From Actinidia chinensis (lineage: Eukaryota; Streptophyta; Magnoliopsida; Ericales; Actinidiaceae), in NCBI GenBank assembly GCA_009663005.1, contig VIGQ01000164.1, forward strand, positions 100,001-115,000: a stretch of 15,000 bases of DNA. Reading direction: 5' to 3'. The notes beneath the pieces were generated by a model. The model made no database searches. It saw only the letters and a list, made by a program, of their open reading frames with translations, and was not told the origin of the DNA. This document shows positions 1 through 9,617 of the stretch, in pieces; positions within the stretch are counted from its first letter, which is position 1; each line of letters starts with the position of its first letter. A program made the translations under genes and the position numbers.

Positions 1-760
1 ATTCCAAATAAAATGGGACTATCCTCTTATTTTGATCACCAAATACTTGAACGATTATTTCAATTAGAATGACTATGTTATACATCAATATTTCAATCAA
101 CCAAACATAGTCTTACATTTTTGGTACAATTATACAACCATGATATTGTCCAAAAAAAATTCTCCAATATTAAAAATAAATAGTTATGTTCATTTGAGTG
201 TATGAGTGCATAACCGTTGAACAAATGAATGCAACCATCAAATTTTGTATTTGTAGATAGTTTTTGCATCCCTCCAAATTTGGGAACTTTTGGTTTCTCT
301 TTACCTAATTGGTATCACGTGATAAAGCAACTATATTTTCATCAAATAAGGAGGAGGAAAAGGGTGTTTCAACAAATTTATTGAGAAAAAAAAAAAAAAA
401 AAAAAAGCTCTTGAGATAAGCTTGAAAATTACAAAAAAAAAAAAAAATGATGATGAAATGCTTAAAAGAGTAGGATAGTAGCATTTAATTCTTTAGTAAG
501 AAAAGTAACTGGGTTTTGGGGATCATGAATGGAGAATTTTTTTAATAGAATCGATAAACATTGTGTGGTTCATATCAAATCACGCCTTTTGATCCAAATT
601 TTACAAAATTGATGATAAAAGAGAGTTAGGATTGAGATCGAAAAATGACCACATGCTCCAAACAAATATACATACATATGAAGATAGAGAGAGACTGACA
701 TGCGATTTCTCGGCCAGGAATGTGGCAATCGGTTGGTGGAGCGGAGAGAGAGAAAGAGGC
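1..760. other. AT-rich intergenic DNA, no gene seen
   Basis: No reading frame of useful length is open on either strand. The stretch is AT-rich with two poly-A tracts (about 388-407 and 433-446), as commonly left by slippage or old retroposition. A palindromic G-box lies at 313-324 and a short GA-rich run near 740-760. Nothing here shows coding content. Confidence 0.6.
313..324. promoter_or_regulatory. Palindromic G-box (CACGTG core)
   Basis: TATCACGTGATA is a perfect 12-base palindrome centred on CACGTG, the core bound by plant bHLH and bZIP factors. The symmetric flanks are stronger than a bare hexamer. No gene with a clear start lies just downstream, so a regulatory role is inference. Confidence 0.3.
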
Positions 761-779
761 TTCAAGTGTATGATTGGGT

Positions 780-1090
780 GTGAATTATAGGAAACCCTAA
801 TACCCCTGTTTGGCCAGCAGGAGTTGCATCCCGGATTTGGGGAGTCTCCGATTTGTTCTCTCGCTTCTTGTCTTTTCCATGGTTGGTATTACTTTTCCTC
901 TCCATGGATTTCTTCTTGGACTGTCTTCCAAATCCACCATACCCGACATAGGACGGCAAAGGGTACCTCGATCCGTGGTAAGCCAGTGGCTCGGCGTAGT
1001 TGGCAAAATTACCGTTGTGCCCTCATCTTGGCTGTTAAGACCGTTTTGCCCTCGGTCCCCTTTTGTCTGATCAACTCGTCCATTCTTCCC
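780..1090. mobile_element. Possible transposable-element terminus and body (GC-richer island)
   Basis: Composition rises in GC compared with both flanks. The left edge carries GTTTGGCCAGCAGGAG (808-823), followed by a GGATTTGGGG stretch. A matching motif in inverted orientation occurs at 10583-10600. In both places CAAAATTACC (or its complement) lies about 195-200 bases inside the motif (1004-1013 here, 10399-10408 there). A 14-base phrase ACCGTTNTGCCCTC occurs twice, at 1011-1024 and 1040-1053. Short frames are open on both strands but overlap one another and resemble no family I know, so I do not call a gene. The superfamily is unresolved and no partner terminus was found locally. Confidence 0.35.
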
Positions 1091-1532
1091 CACTTTACGA
1101 GAGAGAGAAAAGAGAGACAGAGAGTAGGTTGACGATTTGTGGTCGATGACTCTTGGTTGAGTTCGATGACATTTTGCTAATCGTCCTCTTTCAAGTCAGG
1201 TGTGTGGACTTGGTAAAAACTAATATGTTCCTCTGTGTTTTGGTTTTGAAGTTGGTATACGCGATAATGCTCACATGCTCACATTTCCTTGACATTTGTG
1301 TTGATTTGCTATAGATTATGGCTGAATATAAAATTTGCACTAATTTTTTGGTTGCCACTAATTATCTAGTGCCCTAAAATTGCACTGAGCCCATTTCTAT
1401 TATAATGCGTAGGTGTTTGTTTCAACCAGGTCTCTCTTTTTGGTCGTTGAAGATAAACCCACAAACCCAAAATGCAAAAAAGTTAGCTTTCAGTTTTTAT
1501 TAGGAATTTTCTTTGTGGATGTGCACTGTAAT

Positions 1533-1614
1533 GCTTGGAATTTGCACATGGTTCTCAGGGTTTGGAAAACTTTAGTATTTCTTTAGATACCCAATTTTCA
1601 ATTTGGAGTCCTGA
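1533..1614 (+). repeat. Diverged tandem duplication, copy 1
   Basis: The stretch from GCTTGGAATTTGC to GTCCTGA matches 1701-1792 in order and orientation. The best block is TTTAGATACCCAATTTTC at 1582-1599 against TTTAGATACCTAATTTTC at 1760-1777, 17 of 18 identical, offset 178 bases. Small indels separate the blocks, which suggests an old duplication. Confidence 0.6.
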
Positions 1615-1700
1615 GGAAGATTTTTTTTTCTGTTGTCTGGGTTGTAGGACAATGATACCCTAATTGCACGAATTAGAAGTGGAATTATTTCTCCACTAAA

Positions 1701-1792
1701 GCTTAAGAATTTGCATTTGGTTAATTTGTGTGTGTTTCCAGGTTTAGGAACTCTAGGTATTTAGATACCTAATTTTCCAATTTGTGTCTTGA
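1701..1792 (+). repeat. Diverged tandem duplication, copy 2
   Basis: Second copy of the unit at 1533-1614. It begins GCTTAAGAATTTGC and ends GTGTCTTGA. A weaker outer pair, 1429-1490 against 1971-2025 (both starting GGTCT and sharing TTGAAGA followed by AACCCA), may be part of the same history. Confidence 0.6.
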
Positions 1793-2640
1793 CAATAATT
1801 TTGCTTGGTGTGTGTGAATTGCAGAATTTGATTTTGAATTTCTTTCTTGTTTCCCCTGCTTTTTTTTTTTTTTAGATATGCCGGGTTGAATTTTATAAAA
1901 TTTGATTGGGTGTTGTGAAATCTTGATTTTCTTGGCATTTAAAATTCTCATGGGGGTATTTGAGTCATTTGGTCTATTTTTATGGTTTTTGAAGACAACC
2001 CATAAAGCAGAAACGTTTAGTATCATTATGCAGTTGCAGGCCGATATTGAAGATAATGTTTGATAATTATTGTAGCAACTTGGGGGTATTCATCAGTACT
2101 TCAAGTGTGAGTACAAAAATATTTGAAGTGTTAAAATTAGACAAATCATTCTTTGAAAGAGATTGTTAAACTTTTTGATCATAATCCCTTCAACACTGCT
2201 GAATTGAGCTATGATCATAATCTTCAAAATTCGTGGTGAAAATACTTTTGTTATAATGGATTTTTTCATCTAGTTTTTTTTTTGGTATACATTTATTTGC
2301 TTGGTATTCTCTGTAAATTTGATATTTTTTGCAGTGTTTTTGGGTGGGTTTGTTTTTGTTGTTTTGTTTTTGTTTGTTTTGGGGGGGGGGTTTCTTTTGT
2401 ACATTAAGGAAAAAGAAAGTCAAGTGGCACAAGGAATCCCTGAAAAATCAAGGTCTCATTGGGGATATGGAAATTGGATAGCCGACATTAATATTGGGAT
2501 CGGAGTTTGGTGTGCCATCTAGCACCCACCTTGTGTGTATTCCTCGTTAGATTGCCCATTTATAAAAACAATACTTCAAAACCTATTTTGTAATTTTACT
2601 GCTAACCCATAATAATTTAATTTTTATTTTCTTTAGAAGG

Positions 2641-3239
2641 AGAAGATTTTAAAATGTCCCGGAATCATATACTAGATTTTCAGTGTATAATGATGCTAGG
2701 GCACGTACACTTAGTACACGAAATGTAACAAAAGTCTCACAATGAGATATGGGGTTTGGGTACATGATGAGTTGTATGAATTCTCCTAATACGAATAGTT
2801 TAAAATTAGTGTTCTAATGTACATATACTATTACCACGTGATGCATCAGGTAATACATGGATGACCCATCCACTAAATTATTTATTGGTGTTATCGGGTC
2901 GTGTTAGTTGGTTATACTCATAATGAAAAATATGAAGTGTAGATAGATATATTTAACTTTGTATTCAACAGTGAGCATTATCATCAACTAATAGTGTATT
3001 GTAACAGAAAAATATTTAGCAAAAGAAGACAGTGATTAGGGGTGGCGCCACAATTAACCTTTTAGTGATTTCAAAGGTAAACCATACTTTCAAATATTAT
3101 GTTTGTATAGTAGATTTATTCTAATAATGAACAAAATGAATAACTTATCCGTAATGAAATAAAAGCTCGTCATGTATTGATATTTCTTAAAAAAAGTTCT
3201 GCTTACTTGTGCTTTGTTGATGTATCATTAGGTACTCAG
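2641..3239. other. AT-rich DNA upstream of the Harbinger remnant
   Basis: No open frame of note. It holds a CACGTG at 2835-2840 overlapping the palindrome TGATGCATCA (2839-2848), and a palindrome GTGGCGCCAC at 3042-3051. The left inverted repeat of the transposon should lie somewhere here, but I could not pair any candidate with a right end. Confidence 0.4.
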
Positions 3240-3284
3240 AAGTGGCTGACTAACATACGTTAACGAAGAAGAAGAGGGATTGAT

Positions 3285-4600
3285 GTGTTGATAGGCAGTG
3301 ATGTGTGTCTGAGGACTTTTTCAATACTGTCCTTCAAGTTGTACATTTTAATTAGGAGGTCATTGGTTCCAAGGAGAAATAGACGATAGTCCTCATATTC
3401 CGTGAATCCGAATGTGTACCAACAACAAATAGACTCACTTAATAGGTAGTACCTCGGATGACACACCTGTAATAACCAATTGAGGGTCAATCGGCATAAG
3501 TTCTGAGGTTGTGCCATTTACTCATGCAAAGAGGATACAAGACTCTAGGTATGGTTGTGTTCAGAGAAAGTTGCGATATTTTTATGGATCCTATACGCTC
3601 ATACGAAAAATAGCTACGAAGTTTCAGTTCATTAGATCGGGGAAAACAATAGTAGGCATTTCAATGTGTTTTTGTTGGTCGGTCTTAGCCTTCATGATGT
3701 TGTATGGTTCATCCCGAACCTGTGCTTCCCAAATGACCCGATGAGAGGTAGAATTGGTTTGAAGTAAAGCCCTTATTAATTTATGGTATCATTTTCGTTG
3801 CACTTCTTGGATTACATAAATATTACTTCATTTTTCTATGTCATAAAATTTTCTAGGCTTTCAGATGGTACCTTCATACCGGTACCCCCCATCTGAACAA
3901 GGCACTATAGATCAAGAAAGGGGGATTACGCCACAAATGTGTTAGGTTATTTAGTCGAAATCTACGATTCATATATGCCTTGTCTAGTTGGGAAGATTCT
4001 AACACCGACTTCGAGAGTGCTTGCTAAATGCATTGGTCATGACCACACAGTTGCAAATTCCCCAAGGTACGTGAGACAAACACTTCACACCGATTTGTAC
4101 TAGTTTGTGAAAATACAATTATGTGTCAATGTCCCCCGTACGCCTTGAATGCATTTTTAGGTCGTTTCTACGTATTGATGCCGTTACACAAATGGACCGG
4201 GATTATTAGGCACAGTATAGGTCTCAAAGATATCCCATTACATTTGGAGGCAAGGACACTTACCCTCAAGTAGAGAAAGGCGTCCAACAGAAGCACTCTG
4301 TGCACGAAATGTGTTATGGAGAGATGCTTTCGTAGTTCTTAAAATGAGGTGGGGACCTTAAATCTACTCTTACTATCGCCATAGGACGCAATTCACATCG
4401 TCACTACATGTTGTCTTCTCCACAACTTCATTAAGCGGAATGTCTATCGATCCGGTTAAACTGAGTAACGACATGTGGGAGCATATAACATGCATAATGT
4501 CCCGCTTGAAGATCTAGAAGATCCCATTACATCATCGAATACTACAAATGAGTGGACTGAAATGAGGGATATTTGGCACCTTAAATGTACAACCATTGTT
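3285..4600 (+). pseudogene. PIF/Harbinger transposase pseudogene (DDE superfamily)
   Basis: An ancestral cut-and-paste transposase, recognised from signatures in several frames. Near 3640-3740 a segment reads like the family's SRHFN...LHDVV...NDP region. SDGTFIPV follows, with the first catalytic Asp at 3864-3866, then RKGDYATNVLG. FIYALSSWE and SNTD carry the second Asp at 4007-4009, followed after a shift by SRVLAKCI. ARNV and MERCF carry the expected Glu at 4319-4321. IVTTCCLLHNFIKRN (4397-4441) and MSIDPV are the typical C-terminal part. All three acidic residues survive, but at least four frame changes and several stops (for example TGA at 3894-3896) break the gene. The N-terminal part before about 3560 is weak. 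An intron-like gap lies at 3764-3856. The family assignment is firm and exact ends are uncertain. Confidence 0.85.
3764..3856 (+). other. Probable intron inside the transposase pseudogene
   Basis: The segment starts GTAAAG and ends TTTTCTAG, is AT-rich and 93 bases long. It separates a stretch resembling the family's RW-WF motif (about 3741-3763) from the SDGTFIPV motif that normally follows within a few residues. Removing it restores the usual spacing, which supports an intron rather than an insertion. Confidence 0.6.
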
Positions 4601-4816
4601 TTGCTACTCAGTGGTTGCCAATAAGTAGCTACTACTGTGGTGCCATCGATTTTCATCATATAAATGGTGTTTTATGATTTTGAACTTGCACCACTATGGG
4701 TGTGGCCACCGAATGGTTAGTTACGTGTTTTTTTAGTTTCAATCATATTTTCAAATGTTGGTCATTGTTTATGCAAATTTTGTGAACTACTTCTTACACT
4801 CCGGTTAGCAAACCTA

Positions 4817-5930
4817 ATGGAAACTCAACAGTCTGAGCAATCCAATACCAATGGTGGTAAAGGCGCAGGAAAAGAAGAAACATCACTAGGCTATGGACGT
4901 CCAAAGAAAGGCGGCCTACTTATGGCAATGTTGGATTTTCGTGGTGATAAGTGAAAGGGCACAATTGGCTTCAAACCTGGGTTTTTCAATGTGGTCGAAA
5001 AAAGAGTTGCGAAACTCTTTCCCCGGACCACACTTAGAGCCAGCCAAACATAGAGTCCGAAGGTCAAGGGTTGGAAGGAAATATGGTTATTGGCGACATT
5101 ATACTATAAGTGGTTTTGCCTGGAACCATGCGAGGCATGCGTAGAGACTTTGACGACACCACGGTGTGGGAGGAATATAACAGGGTAACGTCTCCCTTCT
5201 TTCCATTTGTGTCTTTGTTTCCTCCTTCCTTTAAGTCCGACTCTCTCTTTATATTTGCAATTTAACTGTGCAGACCCATAAAAGAATGAGTAGATAATGG
5301 GAATGCATTCACTATGTTCGAGGATTGGGCAGACCTTATTTGGGCATGATAGAGCTACTGGTGAAATGGCTGAGGATGCCCCTAAAAATCCCGATGGAAC
5401 TGCTGTTCAAACCCCTAGCCTTGATGATACATGGAATGATTGCTATAGTCCTAGGTATGCAAGAGGTGATGATCCCATTGATAATATCAATCCTTCCACT
5501 CCAAGAGGCGATGTCAATCCTTCTTCTACTCCAAGAGTCAATGTCAATCCTTCCAATCCAAGAGGATATGGGCAATTTCCTCTACCTCCAATCCCAAACA
5601 TTCCGTGCCTGAAAGGCCAAAGGAGAAGCAAGTAGAGCCCTTTAATGAATGATGAAAGGTTTCATCTCTCAAAACAATGCCCATATGAAAAATTGACCAA
5701 TGGCAGTGGGGTATGCAAGGAACTCTCAAACAAAAGAAAAAAGTGTCTTTATCGAGTTAATGAACTTGACCTGGATGAAATGGGGTGACATGTTTAGGTC
5801 AATAACATCATTGTGGCTGGAGAAGAAAGATTGGATGCCTTCGTTGGCATACCAGACATATAAACAACGTTGGGTGGAGGGGGTCTTAGATGGTAAATTA
5901 CGTTTTAGCCACGTAGGTATTATGCGGTAA
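4817..5930 (+). pseudogene. Myb/SANT-like gene remnant of the Harbinger element (Myb_DNA-bind_3 type)
   Basis: The frame opens at ATG 4817 with METQQSEQSNTNGGKGAGKE and runs into TGA at 4952-4954, where the family has the Trp of a conserved K-W-K motif. The next codons continue in frame as KGTIGFKPGFFNVVEKRVAKLF, the second half of the Myb/SANT-like domain. Frameshifts then follow near 5025-5100. A later frame (5297-5635) holds [20 protein letters not shown] and a low-complexity linker with three NPS-PR repeats. The end, about 5750-5900, reads like the usual C-terminal helix (VNELDLDEMG..., then AGEERLDAFVGIPD) in a shifted frame. Plant relatives are Harbinger ORF1 proteins and the host L10-interacting MYB family. 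Position right after the transposase favours the transposon gene. Non-functional as it stands. Confidence 0.85.
5487..5570 (+). repeat. Three short in-frame tandem repeats in the Myb/SANT linker
   Basis: Three units of 27 to 30 bases, each starting TCAATCCTTC and containing TCCAAGAG, encode [19 protein letters not shown] and NPSNPRGYG in the frame of 5297-5635. Unit lengths are multiples of three, so the array grew while the frame was still translated, or by slippage that happened to keep phase. Confidence 0.7.
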
Positions 5931-5935
5931 TAGTG

Positions 5936-6837
5936 TTGCCACAGTGATCCCAACTTTTTGTATTTTACTGGGACTGGTAATTAAACTTTTTGTAATTATG
6001 TGTGTTGATGCTTTGATGTGATTCATACTGGGTTTGTAACTTTACAAATGAATTATAACTTTTGTAATTATAATATGCGAGGGCATGATGATGTAAAACT
6101 TATAAGTTTTGTTTGGCAAATGCTGATGCAATTTAATGTTTTTATTTGATTGGGGCAAATCTGAAATATGTGTGTTTAAAAGAGGGTAATATGAATGCAA
6201 ATTATTGAATTTCATCAGTTATTGTATGGCAACTATGAAGGTCAGCCAATGGCAACTTGTGTACCTACAGATACTAATTGAACACGTACATGTTCAACTG
6301 AGCCAACGTGATAACTGTTGTTTCTCGACTTTGAATTAAAGAAAGACATGCTCTCAAAATGAAGAAAAAAGATAGATCCCATTTCAAGGAAATCAGTTTT
6401 TCTATTTTGGGGGAAAAGGCCACAAAAACAGAGGCAGAACCAAGTGTAAGTTCGTTGTTTTTGGTTTTGTGTTTTCAACATATACACTACATATTAGGAC
6501 GTTTTGAATTTTTTGTTTGCTTTTATGCAGGAGAAAAAGAACCATAATGTTGTATCTCTGTTTGAAATGAGACAAAAATGCTACCTTTGGACAATCCATG
6601 GTAGTTAAGCTTTAATTCTGCTCTTATGTGAGTATTTTTCTGTATTGAGTAAATATTTTATATTGGACTGGTTGCTGATAGAAAAATGTTGATGTTTGGC
6701 TATGCCATAAAAGATGCAAAGTTAATATTTTGCAATTTTTTCATAGCATAATTGTATTATGGGTATTTTTTGATCATTATGGTTTATTTACTGTTTTTAT
6801 TTTGCTTGTAATTTTACAAATGATTGCAGCTTTCAAA
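5936..6837. other. AT-rich DNA, no gene recognised
   Basis: The first part probably contains the 3' end of the Harbinger element. The phrase TTTGTAATTAT recurs near 5988 and 6053. A near-palindrome GAACACGTACATGTTC lies at 6281-6296. Short lysine-rich open segments near 6359-6547 stay open by chance on both strands and match nothing I know. Confidence 0.4.
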
Positions 6838-7017
6838 TATCGTAGAAGAGTTTATGCGGGGGTTATCAGGACAAACCAATATTTCCAACATTGTTCTGAT
6901 CTCGTCCTTCTACTTGACTTTACAAGTCTGATAAGAACCTTTAACAAAATTTGTTCACATTATTATCATCATGTCAAGGATTTACTGGGGGAATTGGGTG
7001 AGTTTAAGTCTGGTTAG
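6838..7017 (+). CDS. Unassigned exon-like segment
   Basis: A T-rich stretch ending ATTGCAG precedes this segment, as expected of a plant 3' splice site, and two forward frames remain open. One reads SNIVEEFMRGLSGQTNISNI and ends at a stop near 6928. The other reads FKYRRRVYAGVIRTNQYFQH and ends near 7015. Both have reasonable amino-acid mixes and neither belongs to a family I recognise. There is no start codon in a good context and no clear partner exon. It may be a fragment of an old gene or chance. Confidence 0.18.
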   Translation, partial: YRRRVYAGVIRTNQYFQHCSDLVLLLDFTSLIRTFNKICSHYYHHVKDLLGELGEFKSG

Positions 7018-7108
7018 ACTACACTTAACATCCCCATCTGGTTTGCAGAGAAATATCTATAGTTCTTGCCCGACTAGCATAGGCCTCTAAGGGCCACACG
7101 CTAGAAAC

Positions 7109-7333
7109 CAAAAAAATACAAGAAGGAACCTATCTTTTCAGTGAATAGAATCTGTTTTTCAGCAGTAAATAAAGGTCCGATACATTGCATAAGGAGCTCT
7201 ATTTTAGCATTCTGTGCTCGTGCCTGTGATCCGCAATCCAACACTCTCATAGCAAATGGACTAAGCCAGCGGATAAAACCTCGCTTGAGCAGCATTCTCA
7301 CAGATTTTCAAAGTCAAGTCCTCCACCCATAAA
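7109..7333 (+). CDS. Unassigned open segment, strand uncertain
   Basis: About 74 codons are open on the + strand, reading KKYKKEPIFSVNRICFSAVN near the start and ending in TAA at 7331-7333. The complementary strand is open over 7101-7301 as well. GC content is higher than in the flanks. I recognise no domain in either reading, and a TATCTTTTCAG acceptor-like site (about 7131-7141) is the only splice signal. It could be an exon remnant, a captured fragment or chance. Confidence 0.15.
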
Positions 7334-8089
7334 GATTTCCAATAAAATAAGGATGAATTTTATCTTCAATGGTGAAATTATCCTTGTTATGTTTATAATG
7401 ACGAACTTATCAGTTCCTTCCCTCATATACACGGAGATGAACAAGAATGCGTAGATCCCGCATTGCATTGACGATAAGGAGCGAGTATAATTACTTTTTG
7501 ATGATGTTTTTGTTGATCAAGTTTTTCTGCCTTTATTGGTCATATTTGTTGTTTGAAGATCTTATTTCAGTAGCTTTTTTAGTTTTTAAGCATATGCAAA
7601 AAGACATTAAAACTTATAAAAGAATATGGACTTGGGGGTTTGGCATTATGTCCAGGATATGAACTTATAAAAGCTTTTTTTCATATCTCATGGGTCAACT
7701 AAATTATATTCCAGTAAATGGACCTAATACAAAGCACATTTCTAGCTTACATGAAATTTTTTCCTGTAGCTAGTTCTTTCTTGGTCACATGAAAAGGCTG
7801 TTGTTTATTGCCTTCTTAATTGTTTTTCAGCTTCCTGAAATCCACCCTATTGACGAATACTTTATGTTTTAGGGACCACTGGCCCCATACTGGCACTCTC
7901 ACATAGTGGTGTAGTAACGAGACCCTTTGGGCGTGCACGCTTTTGCATCTCAAATCTATGTGTAACAATATGCGAATGGTAATCCAGGTCTGCTTTTCTG
8001 AAGTGGGGAGACTTATTTAACATGGACTCTCCTTAACTTAAAAAGTTCCGTGTCGACACTCGACATTGATAATGGTTGGACACTCACCT
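7334..8089. other. AT-rich DNA, no gene recognised
   Basis: One frame (7447-7662) is open but hydrophobic, of AT-driven composition and without homology I know. A GC-richer patch at 7870-7940 and a GTGTCGACACTCGACA phrase near 8050 lie just before the dispersed repeat at 8090-8305 and may belong to it. Confidence 0.35.
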
Positions 8090-8305
8090 ACGAAGCATAT
8101 TTAGTATTGAAGTTCGCAAAAGAAATATGCTAAATCTATTTAATTATGCATGAAATACGTTATGACCATTTAAACGCTATTTACCCAAGAAAATAAAAAT
8201 ATACTATAAAATATGAATATTTTAGCATGTACATGTATCCTTGAAATGGAAATTAGATGACTTGGACACTTAGACATGTACCTGCACTTGCCACCGTTAA
8301 CAGAT
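8090..8305 (+). repeat. Dispersed repeat, copy A
   Basis: Blocks in the same order and orientation recur at about 14465-14668. They include CTA-GAA-CATATTT, GCATGAAAT, ATTTACCC-AGAAAAT, AATATGAATATTT, GAATTAGATGA-like (AAATTAGATGA here), ACACTTAGACA, ACCTG-CACT and CATGTAACAT. The copies are clearly diverged with indels. The phrase around ACACTTAGACA resembles an interspersed repeat seen in many plant genomes (my recollection, not checked). Element type and true ends are unknown. Confidence 0.6.
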
Positions 8306-8463
8306 TACATGTAACATGGGGGCCCCTTATTACCGGAAAAATGTTTCATGATTTTTTTGCGGAGCCTTTTTCTGTGAACTCTAGAACTTGAAAGTGTGAT
8401 GTCAAGTTTTTGAACTTTGTCATGTTCACTGAACTACTATTATCCTGTTGACTGTTTTAACCG

Positions 8464-8574
8464 ATGGTGGCCCCAACCTATCTTAACTATGATGCAGAAG
8501 GTGGCTTGGCGTATCTCATTGATGAAGTGTGTCAGGACTTGACTGGACTGGCATCATCCAAAAAGGTCAATTGA
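8464..8574 (+). CDS. Short ORF or terminal exon, unassigned
   Basis: A 36-codon frame runs from ATG 8464 to TGA 8572-8574. It begins MVAPTYLNYDAEGGLAYLID and finishes LTGLASSKKVN. Alternatively CTATGATGCAG at 8487-8497 is a 3' splice site and the part from 8498 on is a last exon, with the following AT-rich 300 bases as 3' UTR. The residue mix is protein-like with no low complexity, but I do not recognise a family and see no matching upstream exon. Confidence 0.2.
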   Translation: MVAPTYLNYDAEGGLAYLIDEVCQDLTGLASSKKVN

Positions 8575-8799
8575 AATTATTGAGCCAGAAACACTGAGAT
8601 GGTGCTGCTGTGGTATTGTATTCTAAGGAGTGTCTGCTTGAGTATGATTAACTTGCTTGCACCGCCGTCCTTGAGAATTCTTGTGTTATCTTCAATGCTA
8701 AATAATGATAATATGCACAAGAGGACCACTTGGAATTTTGATCCTATTTTTCCTCTCTCAGTGGCTGTTGGTATTCCTTCCCTTCCACCTTTTTTGTGA

Positions 8800-9560
8800 T
8801 TGGATTGGTTGTTACATGAATAAATTTGAACATGATTGAACTTTACATTACTTTGACATTCTTTTCCTTTATTGAATGTCTATGATGTAAATTTGGGTTG
8901 AATACTGATGTGCGTAGATTTCTAATTTAATGAATAAGGTTGCAACATATCATTAATACTCATATTAGAACTATTTATTATACATGCCCATTCATTGTAG
9001 GGTTAAACTTTCTTAGTTTTTTTAAGAATTTAAGATAAATATTTTTTGAGTGGCTTTTACATGCATCATGAATAGAGATTATTTCCATGTATGAAATGTA
9101 ACAAATTTGAATCAATAAACAAGTAAGCCTAGCGGGACTAAGCCCCATCTGTGATAATTTCATCGAGTTGGAATTATTTTTGTCTTAACCAACTTTTTTT
9201 TTAACTCTTGGTCATAATTGTGACTAGAGAACCTAAATGTAGGATAGAAATTGAGGGGAAGAAAAGGGAGGGTAGGAGAAAACAAAAAGAAAATTAGAAA
9301 GTGTAAATTACACTCTACAAACATTCCCTTTTTAAATTTTGGCAATCAACACCTTACAATTTGAGTTCCAGTATTAAAACTGCCATTCCATACACCTGCC
9401 ATTCATTAGGGCAACGTGATCTCTTTTCGTTAATTAAATAATAAATAAATGAAAGAGACTATTGATTATGGACTTAAACTATATGAGTTTGACTGCACAG
9501 TTGAATGCAAAAGAATGCAAAGTAACTAATTCAACCATTAAAAATGCAGAGTAGTTTTTT
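8800..9560. other. AT-rich DNA, no gene recognised
   Basis: Stops are dense in all frames. A 13-base inverted repeat GTGTAAATTACAC lies at 9301-9313 beside a purine-rich run (9240-9300). A poly-T tract lies at 9557-9568. Nothing supports coding or RNA-gene function. Confidence 0.45.
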
Positions 9561-9617
9561 TTTTTTTTAATTTAGGAATTTTATCCTATAAAATTGTTTT
9601 GATACTCGGCGATGAGA

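Larger units (their letters stand above)
1091..2640. other. T-rich non-coding stretch with internal duplications
   Basis: A GA-rich start (1098-1125) passes into about 1.5 kb of T-rich DNA with many stops in all frames, like a plant 5' leader followed by a long intron, although no anchoring coding exon was identified. It holds a diverged tandem pair (1533-1614 and 1701-1792), a G-homopolymer near 2381-2390, and TGATCATAATC repeated near 2176 and 2211. One short frame, about 2400-2520, reads KEKESQVAQGIPEKSRSHWG and onward and could be an exon fragment. I do not recognise it. Confidence 0.4.
3240..5935 (+). mobile_element. Decayed PIF/Harbinger DNA transposon (core; ends not located)
   Basis: Two remnants lie in the same orientation. 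First comes a DDE transposase of the plant PIF/Harbinger type (DDE_Tnp_4-like), then a Myb/SANT-like gene. This pair is the known coding content of autonomous Harbinger elements, in which the Myb-like protein helps the transposase bind DNA and enter the nucleus. Both genes carry several stops and frameshifts, so the copy is dead. Plant members normally have short terminal inverted repeats and a 3-base TTA/TAA target duplication. I searched the flanks by eye and did not find a convincing pair, so the coordinates cover only recognisable coding remnants. Confidence 0.85.

Noticed and set aside
388..446. Poly-A tracts as a retroposed gene tail
   Set aside because: No coding or SINE-like sequence precedes the tracts on the + strand and no flanking duplication was seen.
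762..1132. Several overlapping open frames on both strands
   Set aside because: They shadow one another across a GC-richer island, lack recognisable domains, and coincide with a transposon-like terminus. No frame is favoured.
2895..3051. Possible hAT-like phrase (TTATCGGGTCGTGTTAG, then TAGGGGTGGC at 3037-3046)
   Set aside because: Both pieces recall a plant repeat, but they are not arranged as ends, no 8-base duplication is visible, and the rest does not match.
3260..3517. 85-codon minus-strand ORF
   Set aside because: It overlaps the N-terminal part of the + strand transposase remnant and has no family resemblance; an antisense shadow.
2690..6300. Pairing GGGCACGTACAC near 2699 with GAACACGTACATGTTC at 6281-6296 as Harbinger ends
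   Set aside because: Only a short ACGTACA core is shared, orientation is not clearly inverted, and no TTA/TAA duplication flanks both.
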